DNA of 64,000 nt from Antedon mediterranea (GCF_964355755.1 NC_092672.1:25912501-25976500); one strand, 5' to 3'; shown: positions 1 to 13,960, counted from the first letter of the stretch. The notes: generated by a model from the letters alone, not told the origin. Numbers and translations: made by a program.

Positions 1-1441
1 TAGGTATGTATTATAAATATTTGTTTCTTGGGGTTTTCTAAATATCATTTTATTATCGTTTTTATACGATTTTTTTAAAGAAATTTTATTTAAAAATTTT
101 ATTTTTTTAAATTCATACATTTCATAAATAAAAATAAATCATACAAATATTCATTATACATCATTTTACAGGAAATTTAATAAGGAATATTTGTTTTTAG
201 AAACATATTTTCATACATTTATAATAAAATGATGAAATTACTGTTTTAAAAATGTCAACTCCCTGGAGTACTATAAAAATGCTGTTCTGAAAAGAATTCG
301 GTTGAGGGGAAATGGCTCTCTCTAGGGAATTAGATTGAAGCATTTTTCTCAAGTTATGGTCAGATAGGTAGAAAGAATGTGAACGCGTTTCAGCAAGGAC
401 TTCTATCGGCGGTAAGATCAAACGATTTATTTACCATAAGTTTCTTTTATTCATCAATAAACGGCCCGCGTAAAATATGGACAAAAAGAAAGGAGAGAAA
501 AGGCAACTACCACATGCATATCGATCTCAAACTCCGTTTCATTTAGAAGATATTAAGAAAATTATGTGAACATTAATTAATACCAAAGTACATAGTATAA
601 ATATAATACAAGGTGAAAATAGTTGAGATAACATATTAATTAAAAGTTTATGAGAATTCTGTTACTTGTTGAAGGCGCTTTCCTATGCTAAAGTAATGTT
701 ACTAACAAACACGCTCTTGATCTCACCATGTCTCTTGCCGCGACCCTCAGTTTTAAATCAACTAATACTAATATTTTAAATCAGGATCAACAATAAACGT
801 ATGCATGTATAAATCGTATGCGCAATCCGATTTTATCGGTAAATTGTTAACCGTCGGTGTTAATAGTAGTTTCCGGCTCTGCCATTACTTTGCGATTTCC
901 GGGTTTAAACTAAGTATTTGCTGCCCTCTCTATCTGGACAAACTGGCCATTGGTATAGATCAATTTGGGTGCGTGTGTGTGTGAATGTTTTGCTACATTC
1001 TATATTCTACAATTCAACGAGATTCAAGTTTACCTGAGGCATTATTAAACTTGTTTTTATGTCATGAACCATTGTTTACATAATACAACATAATAATCAA
1101 TGTATCACAAAACCTACAAAATTGCACGCATCAAGAATTACAAATCAATTTCCTAAAAAAAAATGTTTACATAGTATCAAATGCATTGTAATTCGATTAT
1201 TGGATATACATGTTTAGTTCTAGGTAGGTTTAGTTATGTTGGTGGTGGTACAGCTGATGCTTGAGAGCTTGGCCCCAGGCATGGTATGTGGGCCTGAAAT
1301 ACACAGTTTCTGCGATAGTATTGGTGATTTCTTGTATGTGTATATACGATTATAAAAGATGGAAGAGGGGGAGTGATGATGGAGAGATACAAAAATGATT
1401 CTTTATTTTATTTCCTGATATTTCCTCGTGCATATATTTAG
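1..1441. other. Upstream part of the MOXD1-like gene, no exon recognised
   Basis: AT-rich sequence with no open frame that resembles a DOMON domain or a signal peptide. It is probably intron of the MOXD1-like gene that continues to the right, because the first exon I recognise (1442) starts in the middle of the DOMON domain. The missing N-terminal exons (signal peptide and first DOMON strands, roughly 100 residues) must lie upstream of the window or be too divergent for me to see. A short GT run lies near 970-985. Confidence 0.5.
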
Positions 1442-4400
1442 GACCGTCATGCTATCACTTACTCCAAACCTGAGGCGGATACAACTGGTGATTATACTCT
1501 TCTGTATGGACATGAAGATGGTGGGCGAACACGAATTGGATTTAAACGTGCATTGAACACATGCGACGATAAGGATAACATAATAAATGTAAGTTTATTA
1601 TTAAATCGTAATTTTTCATAGAATGTACACATTGCCAATCTTAAATAATATCTGTAAGCAGAAACAAACGTTAACAATGGTCATAAATGTGAATAATTTA
1701 TATTTACATTCGAAACTGATACTTTCTTTCTTTCTTTCTTTGTATATGCCTACTTACTGAATGTATCATTAGTTAACTGCTTTACTTATTATTTTGTCTA
1801 GTGCATTAACATAAAGAATACATTATGCTCCTTTTAACCTGTTACTCTTGCATTATTATTAGGCTGACACCATCAGAGTCATCTGGGCAGTAAACAGCAT
1901 CGATCCTGAGGATTCTGACGACATTATGTATCATAACACGTCCCGTGGAGTCCGCTCAATTATCATTCTGGACTCTCAACAAACAAATTTCACATTTCCT
2001 AAAGACTACAATTATTTTGAGGGATTTATGCCAAACGTAAGTACAATTTCGGAAAGAACATAATATAATAAAGGCCAGTTCTAAACTTGAAAGAAATGGA
2101 AGGCTTATAATGCCTACAAAAATAGAGTAAATCAAGTGGAAAATGTTTTCAAAAAGCTAAATTGGCAAAAATTGTTGGGAGGCAATGTTAGATTGTCTCG
2201 GTTGGAGGGAGAGGATATTTAATTTCTGCAAATACTTTGTAAATGTTTGTGCAAAATATCATATCATTTTCCTTTTCTACGAGTACGTTAGGTGTTTGGT
2301 AATGCTGTGTTTGTATTATGTCATTGTACGTTGTTTTGTGATATCTTAATTTGTTGGCGGTGTTGGTATGCTTCTCATTTTGCAAGAATATGACGTCTGC
2401 GTTCAACTTTCTCGCGAAAGCATTATTATTATTTGACACATAATCTTTTCTTGTCAGGTGACCGTACCAGACAACAGCGATACAACGTACTGGTGTTATT
2501 CATTTGCTGTCCCAACATTTGAAAACCCAGTTCATATTTTTCGAGTAAGTAAAGTAAATTGTTTTGCTCGAAACAATTTCAATATCAGGCCAACATATAT
2601 ACATTCCTAAGTTATTATTTAGCGAAATATGAGAAAACTAATACAAAACGAACAATAATACATTGTTTTGAATAATAGTTACTGATTAAGCACAAACATA
2701 ACATACAAACTCAATTTCTTTTTCATGCAGGCGGAAACTATTGTTCAAGAGGGTCATGAGTCTTTGGTTCATCACCTACTGGTCTATAGCTGTCGCAGTA
2801 TGAATATGAACTGGTCTAGTAACTGTTTTTCACCTAATATGCCTACAGACTTACGCAATTGCGATCGTCTGGTGTACGGATGGGCTATCGGTGCAGAGGT
2901 AATCGATTTAATGTTGTATCAAGGAGGTTTCACAATACTACCAAAACGATAGCGAAACGGATACGAACGAGGCCTGCAGTACGTGTTGCTTCAAGACTGA
3001 GAAACTGCTATTTATCAAAATTTACCTGGTATCTATGATTAATAATAATTATAATCATAATCTTTTTGATTCAATGCAAAGTGTGAAACATAAATCAAAA
3101 ACTATTATTCGTTTTGTACTTACGAATGCGACTGGTAAAAATTGTCAACACTATACGCTTTACGAATATGAAATTGGGATCAGCTCAAAGGTATAACAAA
3201 TGTGTGATGTATCCGTTTTTGTTATCGTATTCGTAATGTTTCAGAACCTTCTTTCGGTATCTTTTATTCATCAAAAAGTATATATATAAACAATTCATGG
3301 CAGTATAAACTGAATTGCGAACTGAGTAGTTAAATACATTATACAAAATATACAGAATTAAACAAAATGAGCAATATGAAGATTAATACAATAGTTAATT
3401 TACGGTACATAGTCAATTAATTCTTTCTATTATTGTGTCTAAGTCAACGTATAATATGCATAAAGAATATTTGAAAAGAAAGTTTGAAAAAAAAGCAAAC
3501 TAAAGTACCATTGATGAATGCCGTTTTTAATTTATTAATTATAAAGTATTAAGATATAAAGTATTCATTCTCTAATTGATAATCATGATTTCCGCATGTA
3601 CTGTAGCCTTTGAACTTTCCTGAACATGTTGGAATATCTCTTGGTAAAGAGAATGATCCTACTGTGTATTTTATCGAGCTTCACTACGACAATCCAGGCC
3701 TATCACCAGGTATTTATTTTAAAGTTAGATTTTAATTGTTTAATTAAAAGTCATTCAAAATGCTTAAAGTAAATTGTTTCATACGCAGTTTTCCAATGGG
3801 TGTGGTGAGTCCAGAAAAGACAACACTTTGTTGTCCAATATTGGAAAGTGTGTTGTCCATAATATAGCGATAGGTGGCGCTATATTATGTCCAAAATAGA
3901 GAAACTGTCATTTTATGAAATCCGATTTCTTAAAAAATGGGACAGCGGTCGTAACGCGCGGCGGTGGTAATCTAATACAATGATGGCCGTTAGTACATAG
4001 GCGTAGTAGGTCAGCTTAATTAGACCTAGCCAAAATATTAAGTTCCTTGAAGGAAGGTCGGCGTCCTAGTGATATAACCTGGCCCTCTGTTCTTGAAATC
4101 GATATTTAAAATAACTTCTAAAATCGAACATTCATAGTTTATAATATATTTATAATGAAGTACCTTTTACTACATTCCCATAAAATCATCGTGATTTAAG
4201 TAACCTCTGTAGTGTTATGACGTAATACGTCTACTCATAGGCATACAGTATCCCAGAGTCGCTACGGCAGAACAAACGGCAGAATGCCACTGAACTCGTT
4301 TTCAATATTGGCAATTGCGCATTTTTTAAAATCATTATGTCATAGGGTATCAGTCGACATTGAAAATGTCTAGTTAACAGCATACTACAGTAGGCCTACT

Positions 4401-7400
4401 ACCCCGCTTTTACAGATTTTCACGACAATTCTGGAGTCAGGTTTTATTATACGTCCACACTTCGTCAGTACGAGGCAGGTGTGTGGCAATTTGGCGAACT
4501 TGTGTCACCATTTCAAGCCATTCCACCAAAAGAACAATTATTTAAAACATTTGGAATTTGTTATGGAGATTGTACACGACAGGTAATACTCTTAGGATTA
4601 AAACTTCTCTCTTTTATTTTAGTTTAAAAATTAATATATTTTATAGAAGGTGTTTATTCATCAATGATATTGATACATACATTCTATTTATATGTTTTGT
4701 TTTAGGCCTAGAATCATTATCTTCTATTAGTATTATATTTATAAAACTTGAATGAAGATTGCGCTGTTAAACATTATATGGAAGACAGGAGCGTTTATTT
4801 ATTGTTGTAATCGTGTAAGGAAGCACAGTAACACGAACTGAGGGTACTACTTCAGAAGAATGTGTTCGCACAAATCGAGTATACGCATGCGTATTCATAA
4901 CTCAATTATAGATTTTGTCATAAAAAAATGCATAACCATAATGTTCAAATTGCAGGAATGAATAGATTTGCCTAATTAAAAACAAATAGTGTTATTTTAA
5001 TCTTGGTGTTTGGGTTGTACGTAAAATGCCACTTATTTTGTAGGTCTGAATACAAGAATTTAAACAATTTATGAAAAAGTTATTGCCAATGACGTTTCTT
5101 AAAGTTTAAATCTTATTGGCTTGATATTTGTTTATTTTGCAAAGGCCTTGGACGTGAACATAAACGGATTTTTTGTATTTTTACATTCTCATCTGGCAGG
5201 TAGTAACTTTTATTATTTTAAAAATCAACACAGACACAGTTTTACGCCATTCTGAAATATAGATTTCAATTAAGTAACCTTGATGCTCTGTAGTGTATCT
5301 AGATTTCTTCGGTAATACAGCATCACATTTTCCCCCATGTATTAGTTATAGGTTATAACCTAACATAACCTAACCCTTAATCTAAACTAATTTCATATCA
5401 CTACCATATTTGGGCACATAAGCACTTTTTCGTCAAACTACTTTGATAGCGTCGACAGAGCTTTATTATAAAGTAACAGAGTGCGGTTTTCACTAGCAAT
5501 AATAAGTGTTTTTAAACATATCTATTTAGGTAGGCAAATGAAACTTCAACATTATCGAAATGGACATTTGATTGAAGACGTGGGAAGAGATGACAACTAT
5601 GATTTCAATCTACAAGATGCTCGAGTTTTACAGCCAGAACGAGTGTTTAAGCCAGTGAGATATACGTCAATTATATAGAAATAATTCGGACCATTTATAT
5701 AATAATTGCACTACAGTAAAATTATTTAATAATGCACGATCGAAAATTGTGTATTTCACTGTAAATCCAAAAATCATGTAATAGTTTACCTTTATAGGCT
5801 AAACCATATATTATTGTCACTAATGGAATGTACCGTATAGAACGCAGTTTACGCAACAATTCGATGATATGAATTTTAAATCACGTTTCATAAACAATTA
5901 TTTTATACGTTAAAATCCCACATTTTTGTTTAACCTTTAAATAATCATAACATTATCAAGACGGGTATTGCTAAATGCTATAAATACAAATTATTTGAAT
6001 GTTTCTAATATATTTTTAAAGATAAGATAAAAGGTTGGTATTAATTGTTTATTTTTTACATTGATAGGGTGACGATTTTGTGGTTACGTGTGGCTATAAC
6101 ACAGCAGACAGAGACTCGATTACAAAAGTTAGTGTATACAAATCTTTAATGTTTTGAGTGGAATGGATGATTAAAAATGAACTTCTGAATTTAATATTAC
6201 ATATATCTTTATTACTATATGCATTCCACGAAATACCTACTGTGTGTCGAAGACTAGGTACTTAAACATTGGTTGGCCGTGGAGTAAAGGTATTATAAAC
6301 GGTGCACATTTAGATCGGTTCGAATGTGATTGTAAATATGATACTTCGCAATAAATCGTCGTGTGAAGGCAGCATCCGGGAAGGATTGGGTTCAATTATG
6401 GATCGGTAACTGTGACGTAGATCACCTAACCAATAGCAAGCAATAGCCAATCACCAGGAAATTATTAAACTCTCCTATTTAAATTGAAGGGTTTATGAGA
6501 AAACCGCAGTCAATATTAGTTAAAATAATAGTTAAAATCAAATTGTTGCGTTTCTTCTTATTTCTCTTAAGTTGTATTTATTTATTTAACTTTGTTTTAC
6601 AAGGGTAGCTCAAACAGCTGTACTACAGCAGAAAGCTGACTGGAAGGGAAAACAATACAAAAATATACAAACGACATTCAAACATAACGATACAAGACTA
6701 TTTATGACATAACGATATATGACCACAGACATACAGTATAGTAGCAGAAATACCTTACTACACTAGGTAGAAGTACTATATTAAATTATTATATTTTGTG
6801 TTTTCATTTCAGGGCGGCTTAGGAACGAAAGATGAGATGTGTGTAGCGTACATATATTACTATCCAAAACAATCTAATGCTGGTGCCTGTCAATCGGTTC
6901 CTGATTTGAATGAATTTAATTCTGCATTCAATATGTAAATAAATTATTCACTAACTCCAATATTAAGCTCATCAGCTGCAAAATTAGGTTACTTTCAATT
7001 TGAGGCGACCTGTGACCTTAGGCATTACGTCATTTATACAAATTGTCCAGCTATGTAAGTCATTTTAAATGTTAGAAAAACCTCGAATAAATAAATTTTT
7101 ATACAAGTCTATGAATCTGCAGAAACTCCAGGGACATCTTGAAAACGTCTTCATAACATGAGAAAAAAAAACATCTAAACATTTTGTCATTTTAATTTTT
7201 TTTCCATTTTTTCCTGAACAACCATACAAAAAAAAAGACGGAGACATGTCAATGAAAACCAGTAGCTTAGTGCTAACATTTTTCTCTAAAACGAGTTTAT
7301 CCTTTCTGTCCTAACATCTAACGTAATAGCATAACATGATTTTTAAACAATTAACATCTTCTTTACTTGGTAGAGTTTTACCAATCTACATACATGAATT

Positions 7401-9069
7401 AAAGAAAAAATGTAAGAATAATAACTTTCCTAAAACGATCTTGAGGCCGCTTTGAGAACGTTCAGAAAATAATTTAAAAATATCATACAGTCTCAAAAAC
7501 ATTTCAAAATGTCTTACAAACTTCAAAGACAACTAGAAAAGTATATAATTGTGTACCTTTTAAAATTAACACAATTGTTAATCTATAAACTATTATAAAA
7601 TTACATTTCACCACATGTATACACCTGTTCTCTTATTTATAGTGAATGTGATACTGCTGAGTGTATATACGCCAGGTTATCAGAAATGGACCCAACACTA
7701 GTAAGGGAAGGCTTACATAATGTGTCATACAATGGAAAACGTAATAACTACTGCAGAGATCTAGATTACAATAACATTCCTGTAAGTTGTGATTTTTGAC
7801 ACTTCACAATCCCTCATTTAAAATTTGTTATACAATATTTTTTTTTTTTATGATTTAATTGCTTTAGTAAAATAAGTAAGTAAATAAATATAAATCTTAA
7901 AACTATTTTCACGGAGCCGTTATAGCTGCAATAGCTATTAATAGCTATTGATATAACTGAGCCTAATCCGCTAAGTAATCTCTCTCAACTATTAAAAAGA
8001 AACGAACAGTAAGGTGGATGGGGTGTGGACGGAGAGATCCAGTTCCAGAGGCTCATTTCTATACCAAAAAACTGACTTGCAGAAATTTATTGACATCTTA
8101 TATATGCTTATATAGCGCCTCCTATAGTTCACGCTTGCCTTCTTCATCCATCATAATAATGGAGCAAGTAAACGTTAACTTTAGCGGATGACGTTAACAA
8201 TATACTAATTTGCATAACAGCGTAGTTCACCCAAATGTTGCGCAATGTTTTTTTATTTCGCTTCGACGGGAAGTTTAAAACGCAACGCATGTGTCGCGCA
8301 CGCAACATACGCCGCTCGTATTAAAACACATTTTTGGAAAATACCTTGGACCTAGATACTAGGCCTAACCCAAGATTGTATAGCGACCCCAAATCTTCTT
8401 AACCGTGTGATTTTGAACGGCTGGAATATCTTGCACCCAGATTTGATAATATCAAACTATTAGTAAGAATTTGTTTTCCTAAATTTGTGAACATTTGCTA
8501 ACTATTCCTAACTGTAATTAAAAACATAACTTTAAATTTACCATTTGTTTTCTTAATCATTTTGCAGAAATGTAATGATTCTTCGTCGTTGCATATTGGG
8601 AAATAGCGTTAAAGTTTACGTTTACGTGCTCCTGCAAAAACTTCCTTTTATTCTAATCTGTTGCATAAAACTCCCTCTTTTCTTCATTCTTCCATATTTT
8701 TAGATAATTGACCAATTTGAGATATATTTTGAATAAGTTCATGTTCCTTTAAAATCATTCTATAGATCATTAACAACACAAAAGTGCTTTTCAAAATATG
8801 ATTCAATTCTTTTCAAGCATAGTAGTCTCACGATTATTCATTTTCATTGCCCCATCTAAATTACTAATTATTAGGCCTATATTTTTCAGGGAGTTGAATT
8901 TTACAAAGATTTTCCTGCTTGGTTTGGTGAAAACGATCGTATTGAAGATCAAAATGATGTCTGTAGCCCTACTGGGGTCACCGGAAGTAGCATTTCAATT
9001 ATGCCTCCTGGATCGATAATGCTGATAATGCTCTTTTTGGCCAGGACGGTCATCCTGACCATGAAATAA
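1442..9069 (+). CDS. MOXD1: MOXD1-like copper type II monooxygenase, 3' part of gene
   Basis: Partial, 12 exons: 1442-1588, 1863-2036, 2458-2544, 2731-2898, 3607-3709, 4416-4582, 5145-5199, 5530-5654, 6068-6127, 6813-6934, 7643-7781, 8890-9069 (stop). They sum to 509 codons and every junction keeps frame. Order: end of a DOMON domain (exons 1-2), then the N- and C-terminal copper monooxygenase domains of the dopamine beta-hydroxylase/MOXD family. Visible ligands are the VHHLLVYSC His pair (exon 4), IELHYDNP (exon 5), LHSHLAG His-x-His (exon 7) and the Met of DEMC (exon 10). The stretch ESLVHH..SPNMP..WAIGAE is much closer to MOXD1 than to DBH. Family members hydroxylate substrates using ascorbate and O2 in the secretory pathway; the substrate here is unknown. 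The C-terminus (MLIMLFLARTVI) is hydrophobic, suggesting a membrane or GPI-type tail as in MOXD1. The start lies outside the window. Confidence 0.9.
2925..3256. mobile_element. MITE family A, copy 1 (MOXD1-like intron 4)
   Basis: The ends are imperfect inverted repeats: a gcgaaacggatacgaacg block at the left and a tatccgtttttgttatcg block at the right. The interior shares blocks with the element at 43676-44177, for example 'ctttacgaatatgaaat', 'gggatcagctcaaa' and the 'tacgtgttgctt' segment. No coding capacity. It lies wholly in an intron. Non-autonomous DNA transposon is an inference from the structure and dispersal. Confidence 0.6.
5285..5472. mobile_element. MITE family C, degenerate copy (MOXD1-like intron 7)
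   Basis: The right half carries 'tttgggcacataagcac' and 'caaactactttgatagcg', and it ends in 'cgacagagcttt'. The left end has 'gctctgtagtgtatct'. These are the same end sequences as at 31831-31980 and 55348-55421. Short, non-coding and intronic. Confidence 0.45.
8161..8632. mobile_element. Inverted-repeat element in last MOXD1-like intron
   Basis: The left end 'ggagcaagtaaacgttaact' is matched at 8604-8632 by an inverted copy ending 'acgtttacgtgctcc', giving about 26 bp of imperfect terminal inverted repeat around ~470 bp without an open frame. The interior has a GC-rich patch (8270-8315, several 'cgcaacgc'-type strings) unlike the surrounding AT-rich intron. Consistent with a MITE. Confidence 0.5.
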
Positions 9070-9075
9070 AATAAA
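9065..9075 (+). terminator. Possible polyadenylation signals of the MOXD1-like gene
   Basis: Two overlapping AATAAA hexamers (9065-9070 and 9070-9075) overlap the TAA stop codon. Their closeness to the stop would give a very short 3' UTR, so another downstream signal may be the real one. Confidence 0.3.
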
Positions 9076-9274
9076 AGTATGAGTGAACGCTAACATTGTT
9101 CGGAAAAGCAAATTCAAAGACAACCCGAAAAAAATAATTTACAATAATTTTCATTTACACAGAAAATCTTTTGAAAATGTTTAATTCAATAGAACGTATA
9201 TCAAAAAAATAGCTTACTCCGAAATGTTTGCTGCATAGAAAACACCGTCACAGACTAAAAAATATACCAATAGG

Positions 9275-10870
9275 ATTGGTGAACATCAGTCCAAAATACG
9301 CAGATTTTTTTCCAAAATACATCTACTTGAGGGCTCTATACTATTCAAAAATACTCGAGTCTTTCCAAAATACGTCAACTTGAGGCGCTATTCATCCAAA
9401 ATACGAGATTTTTCCAAAATACGTCAGTTTTTGGGGCTGTAGTAATTTTCCAAAATACGTCAATATTATTTTTTTTAAATGGAAACATTATCCAACTTAA
9501 ATATACGTCAATTTGGGACCACTAGTAATTTTCCAAAATACGTCAACTTGATGATATATACAATAACAAAATAAATAAATGCTTTTTTTTAATACAGGTC
9601 GAGTATTAATGTTTAATGTGTTGTGTCGATATGTGAGATGGGTTCCGAAAACGGTTAGCACAATAGTAATTCAGCAATATTTGGTCTTACAGTGTTTATC
9701 TAACAGTAATGATTAAAAATGAATTCGAATGTTGATTGAAAGCTAAAACTAATGTTAGTCATAATGTTTAAGAGACGTCAAAAAGGGCCTACACCTAACG
9801 TTATCTGAATGTTTCTAAAAATGTCGAAAACTTAATGCTAACATTTAGCTAATATTTTGTGAACGTTGACTTAACATTCTCTAAATGTTGTTTGAACGTT
9901 AAACTAACGTTAGTTAACGTTAACGTTATTTTCAAACGTTCAAATAATGTAACGATAACATTCAACTAATAATTTGATATTAACATTCTTAACGTTGTGT
10001 GAACATTGTTTGAACGTTAAACTAACGTTATAAAAGGTCTACATTTGAATGTTATTTGAACGTTCTTTCAAACATTAAAAAAACGTAGCAGTAATATTCA
10101 ACTAACGTTATTTGAACTGTTTGCATTGTTTTCTGGGATATTATTTCCAATGACAACTACTACAAGACCTATTATCTAATTATGACACAAACTGTGAACT
10201 TAAAACTTACCAAAATGGTTCATCATTTCAATGGTGAAGATACAATGCTCTATAGTATTTTTGAAACAGCCTCGCGGTTTGAGAGTTCGGAAAAAAGTTT
10301 GGAAAATTCGCGTTTTTTGGAAAACTTTGCCTTCAAGTTGGAAGGTATGTCGGAAAACTTTCTTATTATAGAACATTAATAGTGGCCTCAAGTTGAAGTA
10401 CTTTGGAACAAGTGCCCCATAAATAGACGTAGTTTGGAGAAATTGCGTATTTAGGGAAATAAATATCGCCCTCAAGTTGACGTATTTTTTTAAAGACTCG
10501 CGTATTTTTAATTAGTATAGCGCCCTCAAGTTGACGTATTTTGGAAAAATTCTGCGTATTTTGTACTGATAGCGCCACAAACAAATTGGTTTTATTTATT
10601 TGTTATTGGATGTATCATCAAGTTTTTTTTTAAATTTTGTATTTTCGAAAATTACTAGTGGTCCCAAATTGACGTATTTTGGAAAATGAATAGCGCCCAC
10701 GATTTGACGTATTTTGGACAATTCACGTATTTTGGATAATTTATAGCGTCCTCAAGTTGACGTATTTTGGAAAGACTCACGTTTTTTGGATTAGTAGAAC
10801 GCCCTCAAGTTGATGTATTTTTGAAAAAATGATTTCTACCCATTGAAATATACCCGATCGGACTTTTTTT
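9275..10870. mobile_element. Foldback-like element with repetitive inverted arms
   Basis: The left arm (about 9285-9560) contains several copies of a unit like 'ccaaaatacgtcaacttgag', spaced about 35-60 bp apart. The right arm (about 10380-10830) contains the same unit in reverse orientation ('gcgccctcaagttgacgtat'). The middle (about 9770-10120) is rich in a 'aacgttaacgtt'-like motif. Long inverted arms built of tandem subrepeats around a non-coding centre are typical of Foldback-type DNA elements. No transposase frame is visible. Boundaries are approximate. Confidence 0.6.
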
Positions 10871-11887
10871 TGGTGAAATGTTCACCCATCCATAATCCAA
10901 GTTCCATTCACTTTACGTTTTGTTTCTAAAATTTAAAATAACTGATCAATTTGCAGTCAACCTATTATACAGCACCTTTTATAAAGGCTATTACAACAAT
11001 AACGCAAATTTAACAATTTATAAAGAGGGCCGGGAATGCGAATTAACGACTTTAAACTTGATTACAACTCGTCGTTTGAACAATGGTGATTTACATATAG
11101 TCTTGGGATGGAAACAATAATAGGAAAAGTATTGCCTTGATTGAATTCCTACTACTCGAACATCTTTCCCTAGTTTTACTATACTGTACTAAATTAATAA
11201 GACAGTAACACCTTTTCAAAAATCCTAATGCAAGTCTTCAATTGATAATATTTTAGCATAGATGTGGCCCAGGAACCTTCTATTCCTGGTACGCATCTTT
11301 ATCCTTTTTTTTTGCCTGTTTTGCAAATTTAATGTAAAAATACTGATGAAATATTAGTATTCAAATAAATTTAAGTTTTCATATCATATGAATCATTTTT
11401 CAAACGTGTCGAGTTTACAGTAGGCTGTTATTAACAATAAAAAAACGTGTGTGTCTTCATAAGTTCACCTCCATCTCCCAATTCTTCATTGGAATGCTTG
11501 TTCATTGTAATAATAATATTATTCTAATAAACATTTCTCAATTTGTATAGTCCTAGGCATAGGTTTCCTTTGTTGTTTATGTTAGTTTCAATTGTGTATA
11601 CTTTGTAGACCGGTAAAATATCATTTGCGATTAGTTTCACAATAATGCAATTAATTACAGCTCAACTAATACTGTAGCTCAGCAATCATCATATTTCGTC
11701 ATTGGGAATAGTACATGCTGTACTTAACGATACGATATTACTCAAGCCATTCTTCTTTCGATTTTCGTTCGTTACAATACTTGTAATTTACATTTGCATT
11801 TTGAACCATCCAGAATACCACGATGAGCATGCGTTATCAAAATGTAAAAGGAAGAGGTCTTTATTCTTGTTCTCAAGCTTAATATAT

Positions 11888-12831
11888 GAATATGAATTCC
11901 ATATAAGGAAACACCAACACTTGGGAAATAGGTTTTATACCGGTACTGTATGTGGGTGGATGGAATGCACAGACGATTAAAAAAAACATACAATATGAAA
12001 ATATTTATACAATTGAGTTTTAAACTTGACATATTATTATTTATATTATTATTATTGAAATCATACAAAAGAAAATATTTTTAGGCCTAAAATAAGTAGA
12101 ATAACAGAAGAGAAATAATTAGTTACCGGTATTGGACAGGGCCTATATGTGTATGTTAGTTAGTTAGTGTTAGTTAGTTAACATACACATTGTGTATGTG
12201 TTATACTATTCTAAATTACAGTAAAGTTAACGAAAGAATTTGATTGTGTTAGCGAAAGCATTGTTACCAAGTTGTATTTACACGAATGCATAGAAAATGA
12301 GGAAATTCGGATCAGGTCAGCAGTGTAGCGCCTACCAGATCAGCACACCAGGAGACGATATCCAACTTTTTGACCATGTTCTTTAGCGTGCAATATGTAC
12401 ACAGAACCAATGACTTTACGTCCCATCCGAAGGACGAGGGAATGACAGTGGTATTATATTAAAGAAGTTTGTTTTGTAAAACAATACAGCTATACACAAG
12501 GAAGTGATCCATTCCGAATATGAATTCCATATAAGGAAACACCAACACTTGGGAAATAGGTTTTATACCGGTACTGTATGTGGGTGGATGGAATGCACAG
12601 ACGATTAAAAAAAAACATACAATATGAAAATATTTTTAGGCCTAAAAAAAGTAGAATAACAGAAGAGAAATAAGTAGTTATTGGGCAGGGCCTATATGTG
12701 TATTAGTTAGTTAACATACACATTGTGTATGTGTTATACTATTCTAAATTACAGTAAAGTTAACGAAAGAATTTTGATTGTGTTAGCGAAAGCATTGTTA
12801 CCAAGTTGTATTTACACGAATGCATAGAAAA
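11888..12831. repeat. Tandem direct duplication, offset about 628 bp
   Basis: A block beginning 'tatgaattccatataaggaa' at 11891 recurs at 12519. Both copies continue through the 'ggttttataccggtactg' and 'ggcctatatgtgtat' segments and end with 'cacgaatgcatagaaaatg' (12281-12299 and 12813-12831). The copies are nearly identical apart from small internal deletions in the second. The ~220 bp spacer is not shared. No coding function seen. Confidence 0.75.
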
Positions 12832-13469
12832 TGTTGTGTTTTCACACACTTTTGTTAATAGTGCATTGAAGGAAGTTATTATACAAGTCATATCACCGGT
12901 GATCAGAGATACAACTGAAGCGATTGTTTTATACCTATGTGTCGTTAACTCCTATCTATAACTCCATTGTACCCCCGATATAACTTCGATGTAATAATTG
13001 AAAGATTGGGATCGGAAACCTTTCGATTTGTCGTAAAAGAAAATTAGGGACTTTACGAAACACGATGGTTAGGGAAGGACGACGAATATCCGGTCTTCGT
13101 AGAGTGTAAACTCTTCATTATCTTTCAAAATTGTCATCTTCGAGTTTATTTTGATAATTCCATCATACCAAAAAATTAGAACATGATGTGTGTCCCGTAA
13201 TTTCACCTATGCTACACTGTATATAGATATACAGTATATACTGTACATATTGTATATGGCATATAATAGGCACAACTCAGCACTATGAGTATATAATAGG
13301 ATGGCATCATCAACATTTTCCGATCGTATGTTAACGTATATTCATTTCGGTAAAATGATAAAAATGATCACCTATAATTCGTCAAAGTGACGAATTAAAT
13401 TCTATTTATTAAATTAATATTGTGTGTGTGTGTGTCTGTCTGTAAACAGCCGGGAAGCCACATTTTTTA

Positions 13470-13793
13470 TCCGATTCTCACCAAATTTGGCCACAATGAT
13501 CTATGCCCCAAAACCTCGGACGAGTTTGCAATTGAAGGAAAAAGGTCATAGGTCAAGGTCACAACTAACAAAAAAAACTATTTTACTGCCTAGAGACCAC
13601 AGTTTGTATCCGATTCTCACCAAACTTAGCCAAAAAGACCAATGACATATAATCGTGGTTAAATTTTGAAGGGTCAGGGTCAAAGATCAAGGTCCACAAA
13701 AAAAAATAAGCGGCACTCAGCGGGACTTGAACCAGCGATCTCAACTGTGAGAGGCTGGATACATAACCATTACACCAAACTCTCATCCACAAC
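13470..13793 (-). mobile_element. tRNA-derived SINE-like repeat
   Basis: On the minus strand, 13715-13789 reads as a tRNA-like head with a 'ggtgtaatggttatg' A-box-like segment and 'ggttcaagtccc' B-box. On the plus strand two related segments, 'ccgattctcaccaaatttgg' (~13470) and 'ccgattctcaccaaacttag' (~13609), precede 'aggtcaaggtc'-type sequence. A tRNA-like promoter joined to a non-tRNA body is SINE structure. It cannot be a working tRNA because the body is fused directly to it. Confidence 0.55.
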
Positions 13794-13960
13794 TTTGTAG
13801 TGTGCAGTTAGCCTATTTACACTTACATCTAATAATACAAAAATTGTTTTAAATATATATATTTCCCGGGGACAATTTATGTAAGGGATTTTTAAAGTAG
13901 GCGGAGGTTTGTACTCTCGGAGTACCCTCTAGTTATTATATACATTAAATGCACAAAACA

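Noticed and set aside
10182-10584. Overlapping open frames on both strands
   Set aside because: They follow the arm repeats of the foldback element and have no domain or splice structure.
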